A stretch of 64,000 nt of DNA from VRUE01 sp963745915 (GTDB lineage Bacteria; Actinomycetota; Thermoleophilia; Solirubrobacterales; 70-9), in NCBI GenBank assembly GCA_963745915.1, contig CAVUZA010000002.1:1116001-1180000 (forward strand), written 5' to 3'. Within the stretch, counting starts at the first letter, position 1; the number at the start of each line of letters is the position of its first letter. Positions 50,354 through 64,000 of the stretch are shown piece by piece. The translations under genes and the position numbers were made by a program. The notes under the pieces were generated by a model that saw only the letters and a list, made by a program, of their open reading frames with translations, was not told the DNA's origin and ran no database searches.

Positions 50354-52028
50354 TCAGCCGTCGTAGCCGGCGTGGACGTGGTTGCAGTGGTCGGCGCGGG
50401 CGAAGGCCGGGCCGGGGCCGTCGACGTCGAAGCAGTAGATCAGCTCGGTCGGGTGCGCCGGGGCCGGGAGGTAGGCGAGGGTGGTCGCCAGCTCGGCGCA
50501 GGGGGCCGAGGGCGAGGTGTCGGTGCAGGAGACGCCGTCAACGGCGGCGATGTCCATCGCCCGGCCGAAGTAGTGGTTGGAGACGTTGCCTTCGACGGTG
50601 AGCTGGGAGTGGTCGGAGCGCAGGGCGGAGAGGGTCAGCTGGTGGTCCTGGGTGATCGCCCCGATCAGGCCGACGATGCGCGGGTCGATCGCGCCGCTGG
50701 TCAGGTCGTGCAGCTCGAGGTCGTTGGAGAGGGTGAGGTTGTCCCAGTTGATCGGCGCGATCACCGCGTTGGGCAGCGCCAGCGACCAGTCGGTCGTGGT
50801 CACCGCGCACTTGCCCTCCAGCGCTTCGGCCTCGGAGATCACAGCGTCGACGTACCAGGCGGCCTGGTTGTGGGTGAAGACGCCGGCGTGCAGGGTTCCG
50901 CGCGACCAGATCAGTCGGGCCAGGGTGGCGGCCGAGTCGGCCGGGCTGGCGTGGCTGACGCGGCCGTCGGCGTCGCCGTCGACCGCGTAGCGCTGCCACT
51001 CGGTGGCGTCGAGGCCGAGCGGGCCGTACTCGCGCAGCTGCTCCTCGGTCATGCCCTCGCCGAAGTTCGACTCGAGCCTGGCGATCGCCGCCAGCGCCCA
51101 GACGCCGCGGCGGCCGAGCCCGTAGCGGGCGGCGGCGTCCTCGAAGGCGGTCATGTACTCGGCCGGGATCTGCGTCGCGGCGCGCCTGCGGCAGCTTGCA
51201 CTCGAGCTCCTGCAGCTGCGGGCGCAGGGAGAAGGCCCCGGAGGCGCTGCCGATGCCGCCGTAGCAGGCGGCGTTGGCGAGCACCTCGGCGACGTACCAG
51301 TCGGCGTGGTTGTAGGCGAAGATCGCGCTGTAGGTGTCGCCGGGCATGCCGGCGGCGCGCAGGTAGCGGGCGGCGGCGAAGATCGCGTCTTCGGGGTTGT
51401 AGGGGTCGCGGACGCCGTCGCCGCTGGCGTCGACCCCGTACATCTCCCAGCTCGAAGGGATGAACTGCATCCAGCCGATCGCGCCGGCCGAGGAGACGTT
51501 GAGGTTGGTGCCGAAGGCGGTCTCGATCGCGTTGATCCCGGCCAGCACCGCCGGTCCCTGCGGGCCGAGCCCGTAGGTCGCCGCGGCGCGCTGGTAGATC
51601 GGGATCAGCACCGGCGGCACGCCCTGGGTGGCGCAGCTGGAGCTGGGGATCGAGGGGATGGCGAAGGTCTGGGCCGGCGCCGGCGCCGCGTCGGGGGCGG
51701 TGCCGCCGTCGGGCTCGGCGGCCGGGGTCGGGTCGGTCTTCGGCGGCTTCGCCTTCTGCTTCGCGGTGGTGCCACCGGCCGCGTCGGCATCGGGCTTCTG
51801 CTTCGCCTCTGGGACGCCCAGCGTTTCCCCCTGCTTCAGCGGCGGCGCTGGAGCAGGAGCGGCGGCGGGATCGGGAGCCGGGGCTTCGGTGTCGCTGGCG
51901 GGCTGCGCCGGCACCGCCGCCGGCGCGACAGCGGTCGCCGCGTTCGTCTCCTCGGCGGCATTGGCGCCGGGCGCGGCGAGGGCGGCGCCGATCGCCGCGG
52001 TCAGCAGGGTGTTGCGAATCCGCCCCAT
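50354..52028 (-). CDS. Secreted peptidoglycan hydrolase: two lysozyme-like domains plus an M15-like peptidase domain, frameshifted
   Basis: From ATG 52028: signal peptide (MGRIRNTLLTAAIGAALAAP), a Pro/Ala-rich linker, then a transglycosylase domain (INAIETAFGTNLNVSSAGAI, GWMQFIPSSWEMYGVDASGD, AAARYLRAAG). A one-base shift near 51175-51190 separates it from a second lysozyme-like domain (IARLESNFGEGMTEEQLREY, GPLGLDATEWQRYAVDGDAD). The C-terminal domain has HYFGRAMDIAAVDG and DHCNHVHAGYDG, the HxxGxAxD and HxH pattern of M15/VanY-type peptidases. Without the shift the protein would have about 558 residues. ATG 51154 could start the second half as a separate protein. The start overlaps the upstream membrane-protein stop (TGATG). 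Confidence 0.75.
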
Positions 52029-52885
52029 CAGCCGAGCACGTCCGTCACCTGCCACTCGCCCGAGCGGCCTTCGCGCTGCACGTCGATGCGCAGCTCGCTG
52101 GTGATCCCGACCCGCAGCAGCGAGGCGCTGAGGGTGAAGGTGCTGCCCTGCCGCGGGCCCGGCACCACGTTCAGCACCTTGGCCTTGGGCACCTTGGCGT
52201 TGGCCGGCAGCCGCGGCGGCCGGCGCAGCAGGGCCTTGGTCAGCTGCGGGCTGGCCGTTGCCTCGAAGGCTTTGCGCACGGCGGAGTCGGTGCTGCCCGT
52301 CTCGTAGCGGACGAAGGCCGAGGAGAAGCGGCGGGCGACGTCGATCGCCGCCGGCCCGGGGTCGGCGACCTGCTTCGGCGCGGTGGAGGTCTTGGCGGCG
52401 AAGGCGGAGTCGGCGCCGGGGCCGGCGGCGGCGCTCTGCTGGGCGCCTTCGTCCTTGCCGCTCGGCTTGCTGCCGATCACGGTCTCGGCGTCGGCGACGC
52501 TGCTCTTCGCCTTTTCGCCGCTGGCCGGGGTGAAGTCGGGGGCGCTGCCCTGCAGGGTCGGTTCTTCCGGCTCGGGCGCCGGCTTCGGCTTGGCGACCGG
52601 CAGCGGCTCGCTGACCGGCAGCGCCGCGACCGGGCCGGCCCCGCCGTCGCCGCCGCCGCCCTGGGCGAGGCCGAAGGCGAGGGCGCCGGCGGCGAGCACG
52701 CCGAGGCTGCCGAGGGCGACCGCGCGGGCGGGGGTGTCGAGACGAGTGCCACGCTCGCGCAGCGGCCAGACAGCGCCCCGCTCGAAGGCCCAGTAGGCCC
52801 GCTCGAAAGGCCACCTGACAGCGTCGAAGACGCCACCGAGCAGGTGGCGTCCGTCCCAGGCGAGGTTTCGCAGTCGTCCGATCAT
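52028..52885 (-). CDS. Membrane-anchored protein with Pro-rich linker and extracellular NTF2-like domain
   Basis: The product has 285 residues. A cytoplasmic N-terminus of about 60 residues with basic/aromatic motifs (WPFERAYWAFERGAVWPLRE) is followed by one membrane segment (AVALGSLGVLAAGALAFGLA), a long Pro/Ala/Lys linker, and a C-terminal domain (DVARRFSSAFVRYETGSTDS, TALLR-type helix, GSTFTLSASLLRVG). The C-terminal part resembles TcpC/VirB8-like folds of conjugation proteins; with the coupled peptidoglycan hydrolase this hints at a cell-wall-spanning apparatus or simply wall remodelling. ATG 52885 is preceded by GAAGAG. Identification of the fold is tentative. Confidence 0.65.
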   Translation of the reverse strand: MIGRLRNLAWDGRHLLGGVFDAVRWPFERAYWAFERGAVWPLRERGTRLDTPARAVALGSLGVLAAGALAFGLAQGGGGDGGAGPVAALPVSEPLPVAKPKPAPEPEEPTLQGSAPDFTPASGEKAKSSVADAETVIGSKPSGKDEGAQQSAAAGPGADSAFAAKTSTAPKQVADPGPAAIDVARRFSSAFVRYETGSTDSAVRKAFEATASPQLTKALLRRPPRLPANAKVPKAKVLNVVPGPRQGSTFTLSASLLRVGITSELRIDVQREGRSGEWQVTDVLG

Positions 52886-53001
52886 CTCTTCGCGGGCTCG
52901 AAGCTTATGTCGGTATCCATCCCAGATTCCTGAAATCCGGCGTCTGGACTGCAATTCCCAAGATCGATGCACTCTCCCATCCCAGCATCATTTTGCGACA
53001 T

Positions 53002-53066
53002 CTTGTTAACCACTTCGTAAACGGGTCGATGCGGCGCTCGTAAATTAACAAGCACACGTGTATGAT
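53002..53066 (+). promoter_or_regulatory. Promoter with inverted repeat upstream of the second ATPase gene
   Basis: CTTGTTAA (53002-53009) and TTAACAAG (53045-53052) form an inverted repeat with related CGTAAA blocks between. TATGAT (53061-53066) is a good -10, 6 nt before GTG 53073, again a leaderless arrangement. The patch is AT-rich against the surroundings. Confidence 0.55.
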
Positions 53067-54428
53067 GCGTTAGTGCTTGTAAGACCTCCGGAGATGATCG
53101 ACCGCGACCTGGAGTGGACGACGCTGGCCCGATTCGTCGACCGCAAGCAGGGTCTCGCGGTCGTCTACGGGCCGCGCCGAGTCGGCAAGTCGTTCCTGCT
53201 CGACGCCGCCTGCGAGGCGGCGGGCGGCCGCCGCTACCAGGCGGTCACCGGCGTCGCCGCCACCCAGCTCGGCGGACTTCGGCCGGGCGCTCGGCGAGTG
53301 GCTCGGCGCCGGCCCGCTGCTCCTCGACGGCTGGGCCGACGCGCTCGACCGCCTGGCGCGGGTGGAGCTGCCGGTCGTCGCCCTCGACGAGCTCCCCTAC
53401 CTGACCGAGGTCGCCCCCGAGCTGCCCAGTCTCCTGCAGCGCTACGTCGACGCTGGCAAAGGCCCGTCGCTGATCCTCTCCGGCAGCGCGCTCTCGGCGA
53501 TGAGCGACCTGGTCGAAGCTCGCGCGCCGCTCTACGGCCGCGCCGCCGCGGTGATCGTCCCGGCCCCCCTGCGCGGCGTCGACCTGGCGGCGCTCTGGGG
53601 CTGCGGTGACCCGCTCGACGCGCTCTGGGTCGACGCCGCCCTCGGCGGGCTGCCCGGCTACCGGCCGCTGGTCGAGCCGCCCGGGAAGGACCGCGAGGCG
53701 TGGGTCGCGGGGGAGCTGATGGCGCCGGGGTCGCCGCTGCTCGACGCCGCTGCCGCCGACCTCGCCGGCGTCGCCGAGCTGCCGGCGCTGCGCGGCGTCT
53801 ACCGGGCGATCCTCGCCGCGATCGCCGGCGGCAACCGCAGCTTCGGCGCGATCTCGCGGGTGGCCGGCATGCCCTCGGGCGCGCTCAGCCGGCCGCTGGC
53901 CTCGCTGCAGCACGCCGGCCTGGTCGAGAAAGTCCCCGATCCGCTGCGCGCGCGCCGCGACCGCTACGAGCTGGCCGATCCGCACCTGCGCTTCTGGCTC
54001 TCGCTGATCGCGCCGAACCGCTCGCGGCTGCAGGCCGGCGCCGCGGCCGAGGTCTGGGACCGGGTCGGCGCGACGACCTGGCCCTCGCAGGTGCTGGGCC
54101 CGCGCTGGGAGGCGGTCGTCCGCGAGCACGCCGCCGCGGGGCGGCTGGACGGTCTGGGCGAGGTCGGCGCGCTCGGCGCCACCACCGTCGCCGACCGCGG
54201 CGCGCACACCAGCCACGAGCTCGACCTGGTCGCGACCCGCGGCAAGCGGGTCGTAGCGCTCGGCGAGGCAAAGCTGCGCAAGCTCGACAGCGAGGACCTC
54301 GACCGCCTGCTCCACGTGCGCGACCTGCTCGAAGCCCCCAAGGCCAAGATCGTCCTCGCCTCGGCCGCGGGTGTCGACCGCAAGGCCACCGCCCACCCCG
54401 ACGCGCTCACGGTCGAACCGACGGACAT

Positions 54429-54441
<13 letters not shown>
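53058..54441 (+). CDS. DUF234-type ATPase with one-base frameshift
   Basis: The N-terminal part (MIDRDLEWTTLARFV, LAVVYGPRRVGKSFLLDAA) is a P-loop. After TGVAATQLGG the frame changes near 53270, continuing as DFGRALGEWLGAGPLLLDGW and LPVVALDELPYLTEVAPELP (Walker B). Then come YGRAAAVIVPAPL and a winged helix (GNRSFGAISRVAGMPSGALS, RPLASLQHAGLVEKV). The DUF234 nuclease-like end is HELDLVATRGKRVVALGEAK. The true start is probably GTG 53073 rather than 53058. One missing base would restore a protein of about 455 residues. The family is archaeal-type ATPase, function unknown. The 3' end overlaps clpB by 13 bases. Confidence 0.75.
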
Positions 54442-57026
<2,585 letters not shown>

Positions 57027-57048
57027 GGACGACGATTCTAAGCGCTGC

Positions 57049-57822
57049 TCAGCCGGCGGCCTCGGCGCGCCGCATGCCGGTCATCGCCCAGGCGGTGAGC
57101 GCCGCGACCAGGACGAAGACCACCCCCCAGGTGAGCAGGATCTCGGCCGGTTGGCCGGCGAGCAGGTGGCGGTTGGTGTTGAGCACCAGGGTCAGCGGGT
57201 TGACCGCGGCGACGTGGGAGACCCAGCCCGCGAGCAGCGCCTGCGGCACGTACACCGGGGTCATGAAGAGCAGCATGAAGATCGGGAACTGCATCAGCGG
57301 GCCCGCCTGCAGGGTGCGCATGCGCAGGGCGATGCCGGCGGCGAAGAGCAGGGCGACGATGTTGACGGCGAGCGAGAGCAGGTAGAGGGTCGCGATCTCG
57401 GCCGGGTTGCCGCCGAGCGACATCCCGGCGAGCAGGGCGACGCTGGTGACGATCGTCCAGGTGACCAGCACCCGCACCGCCGCGGTCAGCGCGTAGCCGA
57501 CGACGATCGCGGTCCGCTGGCGGGTGGCGAGCAGCATCCGCCGCCCCATGCCGCGCTCGAAGTCGGCGGCGATCGCGAAGCCGGTGAAGACCCCGCCCAG
57601 GGCCGAGGCCTGCAGCAGGACGAAGCCGAAGACGAAGGTCGTGTAGCCGGGCGGGTAGTCGAAGCCGGGCGTGTCGGAGACCGCCGAGAGGCCGCCGGCG
57701 AAGGCGGCGAGGAAGAAGAGCGGGAAGATCAGCGCCGGCAGCAGCAGCGGCGGGTTGTGGAAGACGTTGTGCAGGCTGCGCCAGGCGACGCCGAGCGCGG
57801 CCGAGGCGTAGGCGCGGCTCAC
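57049..57822 (-). CDS. ABC-2 type transporter permease (DrrB-like), subunit 2
   Basis: The product has 257 residues with six hydrophobic segments (LLPALIFPLFFLAAFAGGLS, FVFGFVLLQASALGGVFTGF, TWTIVTSVALLAGMSLG, LYLLSLAVNIVALLFAAGIA, FPIFMLLFMTPVYVPQALLA, WGVVFVLVAALTAWAM). NPLTLVLNTNRHLLAG is the ABC-2 end motif. GTG overlaps the preceding permease stop (GTGA). It forms a complex with the sister permease and the ATPase upstream. Confidence 0.88.
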   Translation of the reverse strand: MSRAYASAALGVAWRSLHNVFHNPPLLLPALIFPLFFLAAFAGGLSAVSDTPGFDYPPGYTTFVFGFVLLQASALGGVFTGFAIAADFERGMGRRMLLATRQRTAIVVGYALTAAVRVLVTWTIVTSVALLAGMSLGGNPAEIATLYLLSLAVNIVALLFAAGIALRMRTLQAGPLMQFPIFMLLFMTPVYVPQALLAGWVSHVAAVNPLTLVLNTNRHLLAGQPAEILLTWGVVFVLVAALTAWAMTGMRRAEAAG

Positions 57823-58622
57823 GTGCGCACCATCCGCTCGCGCAGCGAGAGCGAGGCGACTGTGATCGAGATCGCGATTAGGGCGATGGCGATGCCGAAG
57901 GCGAGTCCCAGCGCCTCCCAGTCCCAGCCGTAGACGAAGAGGCTGCGGATGCCCTCGATCAGGTAGCTGACCGGGTTGATCGTCGCCACCGTGCGGAACC
58001 ACTCGGTTTCGATCAGGTCGCGGGGCAGCGAGACCGAGCTGAAGAAGAGCAGGACGAAGAACACCGGGAAGGTGCCCTGCACGGTTTCCGCCGAGCCGGT
58101 GCGGATCGCCATGAACATGCCGATCCCGCCGAAGCCGATCGAGATCAGGATCGAGAGGGCGAAGAGGACGGGCACGCCGAGCGGCCCGGCGGCGAGCTCG
58201 GCGCCGGCGAACAGCCCGGCCGCCAGGTAGACGGTCCCCTGCAGCAGCCCGATCGCGACCAGGCCGCCGAGTTGGCCGGCGATCAGCGCCGAGCCGCGCA
58301 TCGGGGTCAGGGCGAGGCGGTTGAAGAAGCCGTTCTCGATGTCTTCGGCCAGCGCCTGGCCCGAGTTCATCGTCGCGAACAGGGCGCCCTGCAGGAAGGG
58401 GAAGGCGAGGATGAAGGTCAGGTAGGAGTCGGTGGGGAAGCCGGGGATCGAGGTCGCCGCGTCGAGCCCGGCGCTGTTGACCGCAAGCAGGAAGAGCGGG
58501 AAGACGATGCTGGGCACGATCATCGCCGGCTGGCGCAGGGTGCGCAGCACCGAGCGGCCGGCGAGCGAGCCGACCTGGGTCGGCAGCGGCGAGCGCCCCG
58601 CGGTGGCGGCCAGCGCGCTCAA
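57819..58622 (-). CDS. ABC-2 type transporter permease (DrrB-like), subunit 1
   Basis: The product has 267 residues. VLRTLRQPAMIVPSIVFPLF, GALFATMNSGQALAEDIENG, FFNRLALTPMRGSALIAGQL, FALSILISIGFGGIGMFMAI and NPVSYLIEGIRSLFVYGWDW are the typical order of an ABC-2 permease of drug or lipid exporters. TTG 58622 overlaps the ATPase stop by 4 bases. Paired with the second permease as a heterodimer. Confidence 0.88.
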   Translation of the reverse strand: MSALAATAGRSPLPTQVGSLAGRSVLRTLRQPAMIVPSIVFPLFLLAVNSAGLDAATSIPGFPTDSYLTFILAFPFLQGALFATMNSGQALAEDIENGFFNRLALTPMRGSALIAGQLGGLVAIGLLQGTVYLAAGLFAGAELAAGPLGVPVLFALSILISIGFGGIGMFMAIRTGSAETVQGTFPVFFVLLFFSSVSLPRDLIETEWFRTVATINPVSYLIEGIRSLFVYGWDWEALGLAFGIAIALIAISITVASLSLRERMVRT

Positions 58623-59629
58623 GCCGGCGCCCCCGCCGGCAGCTGCTCCTCGCCCGTCTCGGGCTCCTCGCCGGCGCCCTCGAGGTGGCGGCCGGTCTGC
58701 TCGAGGAAGACGTCGTCGAGGCTGGGCGCGTGCAGCTCCAGGTTCGCCACCCGCAGGCCCTCGCCGTCGAGGGCGCGGACGATGTCGGTGAGCTGCTCGG
58801 CGCCGCCCTCGAGCCGCACCGCGACCGCTCCCTCCGCCGCCGGCACCCGCTCGCCGAAGCGGTCGAGGACGCCCTGCACCCGGTCGCACTCGCCGGGCTC
58901 GACCGGCACCGCCTCGATGCTGGGCCGGCCGATCTCCGCCTTCAGCGCCGCCGGGGTTCCTTCGGCGACGATCCGGCCGTCGTCGATGATCCCGACCCGT
59001 TCGGCGAGCCGGTCGGCCTCCTCCAGGTACTGGGTGGTGAGGAAGACGGTGACCCCCTCCTCGTGGGCGAGGCGGGCGACCTCGTCCCAGAGCGCCGCGC
59101 GGCTCTGCGGGTCGAGGCCGGTGGTCGGCTCGTCGAGGAAGAGCACGCGCGGGCCGTGGACGAGGGCCAGGGCCAGGTCGAGCCGCCGTTTCATCCCGCC
59201 CGAGTAGTCGCCGACCCGGCGCTCGGCGGCCTCGGCGAGGCCGACGCGCTCGATCAGCGCGTCGCCGCGGGCGACCCGCTCGGCGCGGGGCAGGCCGTGC
59301 AGGGCGGTCTGCAGGCGCATGTGCTCGCGCGCGGTGAGCCGCGGGTCGAGCGCCGCTTCCTGCAGCGCCGCGCCGATCGCCGCTCGCACCGCCGGCCCCT
59401 CGGCGACCACGTCGTGGCCGGCGACCCGAGCGCTGCCCCCGGTCGGCGGCAGCAGCGTGGTCAGCATGTGCACGGTGGTCGACTTGCCCGCCCCGTTGGG
59501 GCCGAGGAAGCCGTAGATCTCGCCCGGCTCGACTCGCAGGTCGATCCCGGCGACGGCCAGCGGCCCGTTCTTGAACTGCCGCTCCAGCCCGCTGGCCTCG
59601 ATGCTGTTGTCGCGGTGGGCTTCGGTCAC
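58619..59629 (-). CDS. ABC transporter ATPase (DrrA-like)
   Basis: The product has 336 residues. Walker A GFLGPNGAGKSTTVHML, signature YSGGMKRRLDLALALVHGP, Walker B VLFLDEPTTGLDPQSRAALW and H-loop TTQYLEEADRLAERVGIID. The C-terminal 100 residues (VRALDGEGLRVANLELHAPS, LDDVFLEQTGRHLEG) match the DrrA regulatory end. GTG overlaps the hspR stop (GTGA), so the transporter is translationally coupled to the heat-shock repressor gene. The substrate is not known; DrrA-type systems export antibiotics, lipids or haem-like compounds. Confidence 0.92.
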   Translation of the reverse strand: MTEAHRDNSIEASGLERQFKNGPLAVAGIDLRVEPGEIYGFLGPNGAGKSTTVHMLTTLLPPTGGSARVAGHDVVAEGPAVRAAIGAALQEAALDPRLTAREHMRLQTALHGLPRAERVARGDALIERVGLAEAAERRVGDYSGGMKRRLDLALALVHGPRVLFLDEPTTGLDPQSRAALWDEVARLAHEEGVTVFLTTQYLEEADRLAERVGIIDDGRIVAEGTPAALKAEIGRPSIEAVPVEPGECDRVQGVLDRFGERVPAAEGAVAVRLEGGAEQLTDIVRALDGEGLRVANLELHAPSLDDVFLEQTGRHLEGAGEEPETGEEQLPAGAPA

Positions 59630-59973
59630 TTGCCCCGTTCCAGCCGTTCCGCCCTTTGCCGCACCCGGTCGAGCTCCTCGCGCAGCCGCTCGACCTGGCG
59701 TTCGAGACCGAGCACGGTTTCGACCCCGGCCAGGTTGAGCCCCTGCTCGGAGGTCATGCGCTGGATCCGGCGCAGGCGTTCGACGTCGCGTTGCGAGTAG
59801 AGGCGGGTGTTCTTCGGCGAGCGCTTGGGCTGGATCAGGCCGCGCGTCTCATACATGCGCAGGGTCTGCGGATGCATGTGGGCGAGCTCGGCGGCGACCG
59901 AGATCATGAACACCCCCTGCTCGGAGTCGATCGAGACGTCGACCCGTTCGCGCCGCACGCTCACCGCAGACAC
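59626..59973 (-). CDS. hspR: Heat-shock repressor HspR (MerR family)
   Basis: The product has 115 residues. FMISVAAELAHMHPQTLRMY then ETRGLIQPKRSPKNTRLYSQ and RDVERLRRIQRM is the MerR-type winged helix of HspR. A C-terminal coiled coil (LERQVERLREELDRVRQRAE) follows. HspR uses DnaK as co-repressor to shut off the dnaK operon. GTG 59973 has GGGAG upstream. It follows dnaJ after palindrome B (59983-60029), which may lower its level relative to the chaperones. Confidence 0.93.
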   Translation of the reverse strand: MSAVSVRRERVDVSIDSEQGVFMISVAAELAHMHPQTLRMYETRGLIQPKRSPKNTRLYSQRDVERLRRIQRMTSEQGLNLAGVETVLGLERQVERLREELDRVRQRAERLERGK

Positions 59974-59982
59974 CCACTCCCG

Positions 59983-60029
59983 TTCCGGTGCGCCTTATGC
60001 CGGAATAGCCCCCAAAAGGCGCACCGGAA
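59983..60029. repeat. Palindromic 3'-end element, family B, copy 3
   Basis: TTCCGGTGCGCCTT (59983-59996) pairs with 60016-60029. On the minus strand the sequence reads dnaJ stop TGA-GC-TTCCGG. Unlike a plain terminator it is within the dnaK-grpE-dnaJ-hspR operon, so it may be an attenuator or an mRNA 3'-end stabiliser. Confidence 0.8.
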
Positions 60030-60031
60030 GC

Positions 60032-61150
<1,119 letters not shown>

Positions 61151-61156
61151 GCCCTC

Positions 61157-61683
61157 CTACTCGCTCACCACCACGCGCGCTGGCCGGATCAGCTGCTCGC
61201 CCAGCCGGTAGCCCTTCTGCATCACCTCGACCACGGTCCCCGACTCGACCCCGTCGGCGGGCTGGGTCGAGAGCGCCTCGTGCGCGGTCGGGTCGAACTT
61301 CTCGCCGCTCGGGTCGACCGCCTCGACCCCGTTGCGGGTCAGGCTCTCGCGCAGGCTGCGAAAGACGAGCAGCACCCCGTGCGCGAGTGCGTCCTCGGAG
61401 TCCCCCTCGGGATCGAGCCCGGCCGCCTCGATCGCCCGCTCGAGATCGTCGAGCACCGGCAGCACCTGCTGGATCACCTCGGCCCGGCCGCGTCCGACTG
61501 CGGCCTGGACGTCCGCCGCCATCCGTTTGCGGTAGTTCTCGAAGTCAGCCTTCGTCCGCTTCGCCAGGTCCAGGTACTCGTCCCGCTCCTTCTCAGCTCT
61601 GGCGAGAAGGGCGTCGAGATCGTCCTCGACCTGCGTATCCGGCTGGTGCTCGTCGGTCCCCTGGTCCTCCTGCCGATCCGGGA

Positions 61684-61687
<4 letters not shown>
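61157..61687 (-). CDS. grpE: Nucleotide exchange factor GrpE
   Basis: The product has 176 residues. An acidic N-terminus precedes a long helix (ARAEKERDEYLDLAKRTKAD, FENYRKRMAADV) and the beta domain ending (GYRLGEQLIRPARVVVSE), which is the GrpE signature. It releases ADP from DnaK. GTG overlaps the dnaK stop (GTGA). Confidence 0.96.
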
Positions 61688-63582
<1,895 letters not shown>

Positions 63583-63672
63583 TATCAAGTACCTCCAAGT
63601 TTAGTCGTGCCTATTTGAGTGTCGCCTAGGAAATCTAAGCCTGAGTATGGCAGATCCCTGCCCGGATGCAAA
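63583..63672 (-). promoter_or_regulatory. dnaK operon promoter with possible HspR half-sites
   Basis: On the minus strand TTTGCA (63667-63672) and CATACT (63644-63649) with a 17-bp spacer form a vegetative-type promoter. Downstream, TTGAGT (63615-63620) and CTGAGT (63641-63646) match halves of the HspR box (CTTGAGT-N7-ACTCAAG), but both point the same way and no perfect box is present. The leader ends in GGAGG 9 nt before the GTG. Confidence 0.55.
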
Positions 63673-63800
63673 GCCGCTGTGAAATAGTGGTTTGCAGTAG
63701 GTCAAGCCGGGCACTGCCTCACTGGGCGCCCGGCTGGGAGGCGCCTCTACGGGAAACCGGCCCGCTGGCTGACGGTGGGCCTCCAAGAAGAGGAGCCAAA
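63673..63800 (+). promoter_or_regulatory. Structured 5' leader of the histidine-rich protein gene
   Basis: Several stems can be drawn: GCCGGGC (63706-63712) with GCCCGGC (63728-63734), the palindrome GAGGCGCCTC (63738-63747), and GGCCC with GGGCC near 63759-63782. It ends in AGGAG 5 nt before GTG 63801. The structure suggests a cis-acting RNA, but it does not match any riboswitch consensus I know. Confidence 0.4.
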
Positions 63801-64000
63801 GTGAATCATCCCCATGCATCTCGGTTGCCGGTGCTGCTCGCCCTGGTCGCCGCGCTCGCCCTCGCGCTCTTGCCGAGCGCGGCCCTGGGCCACGGCAACG
63901 GCCACGGCGGCAAAGGCCACGGGCACCACGGCAAAGCCAAAGGCCACCACAAGCACCATGGCCATCACGGGCACCACGGCAAGCGCCACGGCAAGCGCGA
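63801..64000 (+). CDS. Histidine-rich secreted protein, 5' part only
   Basis: GTG 63801 with AGGAG upstream begins MNHPHASRLPVLLALVAALA, then LALLPSAALG, a signal peptide. The next 35 residues are almost only His, Gly and Lys (HGNGHGGKGHGHHGKAKG, HHKHHGHHGHHGKRHGKR). Such segments bind Ni, Zn or Cu. The gene continues past the window, so the fold of the main part is unknown. It is divergent from dnaK. Confidence 0.75.
   Translation, partial: MNHPHASRLPVLLALVAALALALLPSAALGHGNGHGGKGHGHHGKAKGHHKHHGHHGHHGKRHGKR

Noticed and set aside
63583..63672. A perfect HspR box upstream of dnaK
   Set aside because: Only two same-direction half-sites are visible, not the inverted pair; kept as weak evidence in the promoter entry.

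Overview
The window reads as chromosome of a high-GC Gram-positive bacterium, most likely an actinobacterium of the Thermoleophilia/Solirubrobacterales type. Core genes look well above 65% GC, GTG and TTG starts are common, the dnaK operon carries its own hspR, and several genes appear to start with no leader directly behind a -10 box. The taxonomic placement is inference from gene content, not from a marker search.

Layout. 1-12.6 kb: end of a membrane protein, a small secreted protein with an internal duplication, pyruvate/2-oxoacid dehydrogenase genes pdhA-pdhB-pdhC with lpdA (interrupted by an AlbA_2-type ATPase/regulator and a kappa-GST-like gene), then divergent thiamine genes: thiE on the minus strand and a TPP riboswitch driving thiO-thiSG on the plus strand. 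A tRNA-Lys(TTT) at 12.53 kb marks the edge of a lower-GC island (about 12.6-17.9 kb) holding a three-gene operon: a DGQHR-domain protein, an unknown protein and a D12-class adenine methyltransferase. It is followed by two broken genes. 18-22.8 kb: purN-purH, a TolB-like secreted protein and purF.

22.8-36.4 kb is a plastic zone. It holds a complete IS5-type element, a low-GC GH26 glycanase with an almost exact 155-codon tandem duplication, and an IS630-type element with decayed transposase. It also holds a cupin/TetR pair, a TetR/MFS pair, three calcium-loop secreted paralogs, and several remnants. The remnants show that a tetR-MFS-secreted-protein block was duplicated and one copy then eroded. 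An AAA_14/DUF4143 ATPase with a second decayed copy closes the zone.

36.4-50 kb: purC-purS-purQ-purL, a cytochrome P450, a thioredoxin-fold protein, a McrBC restriction system with an EVE domain in McrB, a Phd/PIN toxin-antitoxin pair abutting mcrC, then purD-purE-purB and a GYD protein. 50-64 kb: a membrane protein with a three-domain peptidoglycan hydrolase, a second ATPase, clpB, and the stress operon dnaK-grpE-dnaJ-hspR continuing into a DrrAB-like ABC transporter. The start of a histidine-rich secreted protein closes the window.

How it fits together. The window carries purC, purS, purQ, purL, purF, purN, purH, purD, purE and purB in four separated blocks; purM, purK and purA were not seen here. 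dnaK/grpE/dnaJ and clpB form the disaggregation machinery, with HspR as the probable repressor. Short perfect palindromes occur in families of two or three copies at gene 3' ends, one family beginning exactly at the stop codon. Three single-base frameshifts in otherwise intact genes lie within about 4 kb (49.5-53.3 kb) and may be sequence errors.
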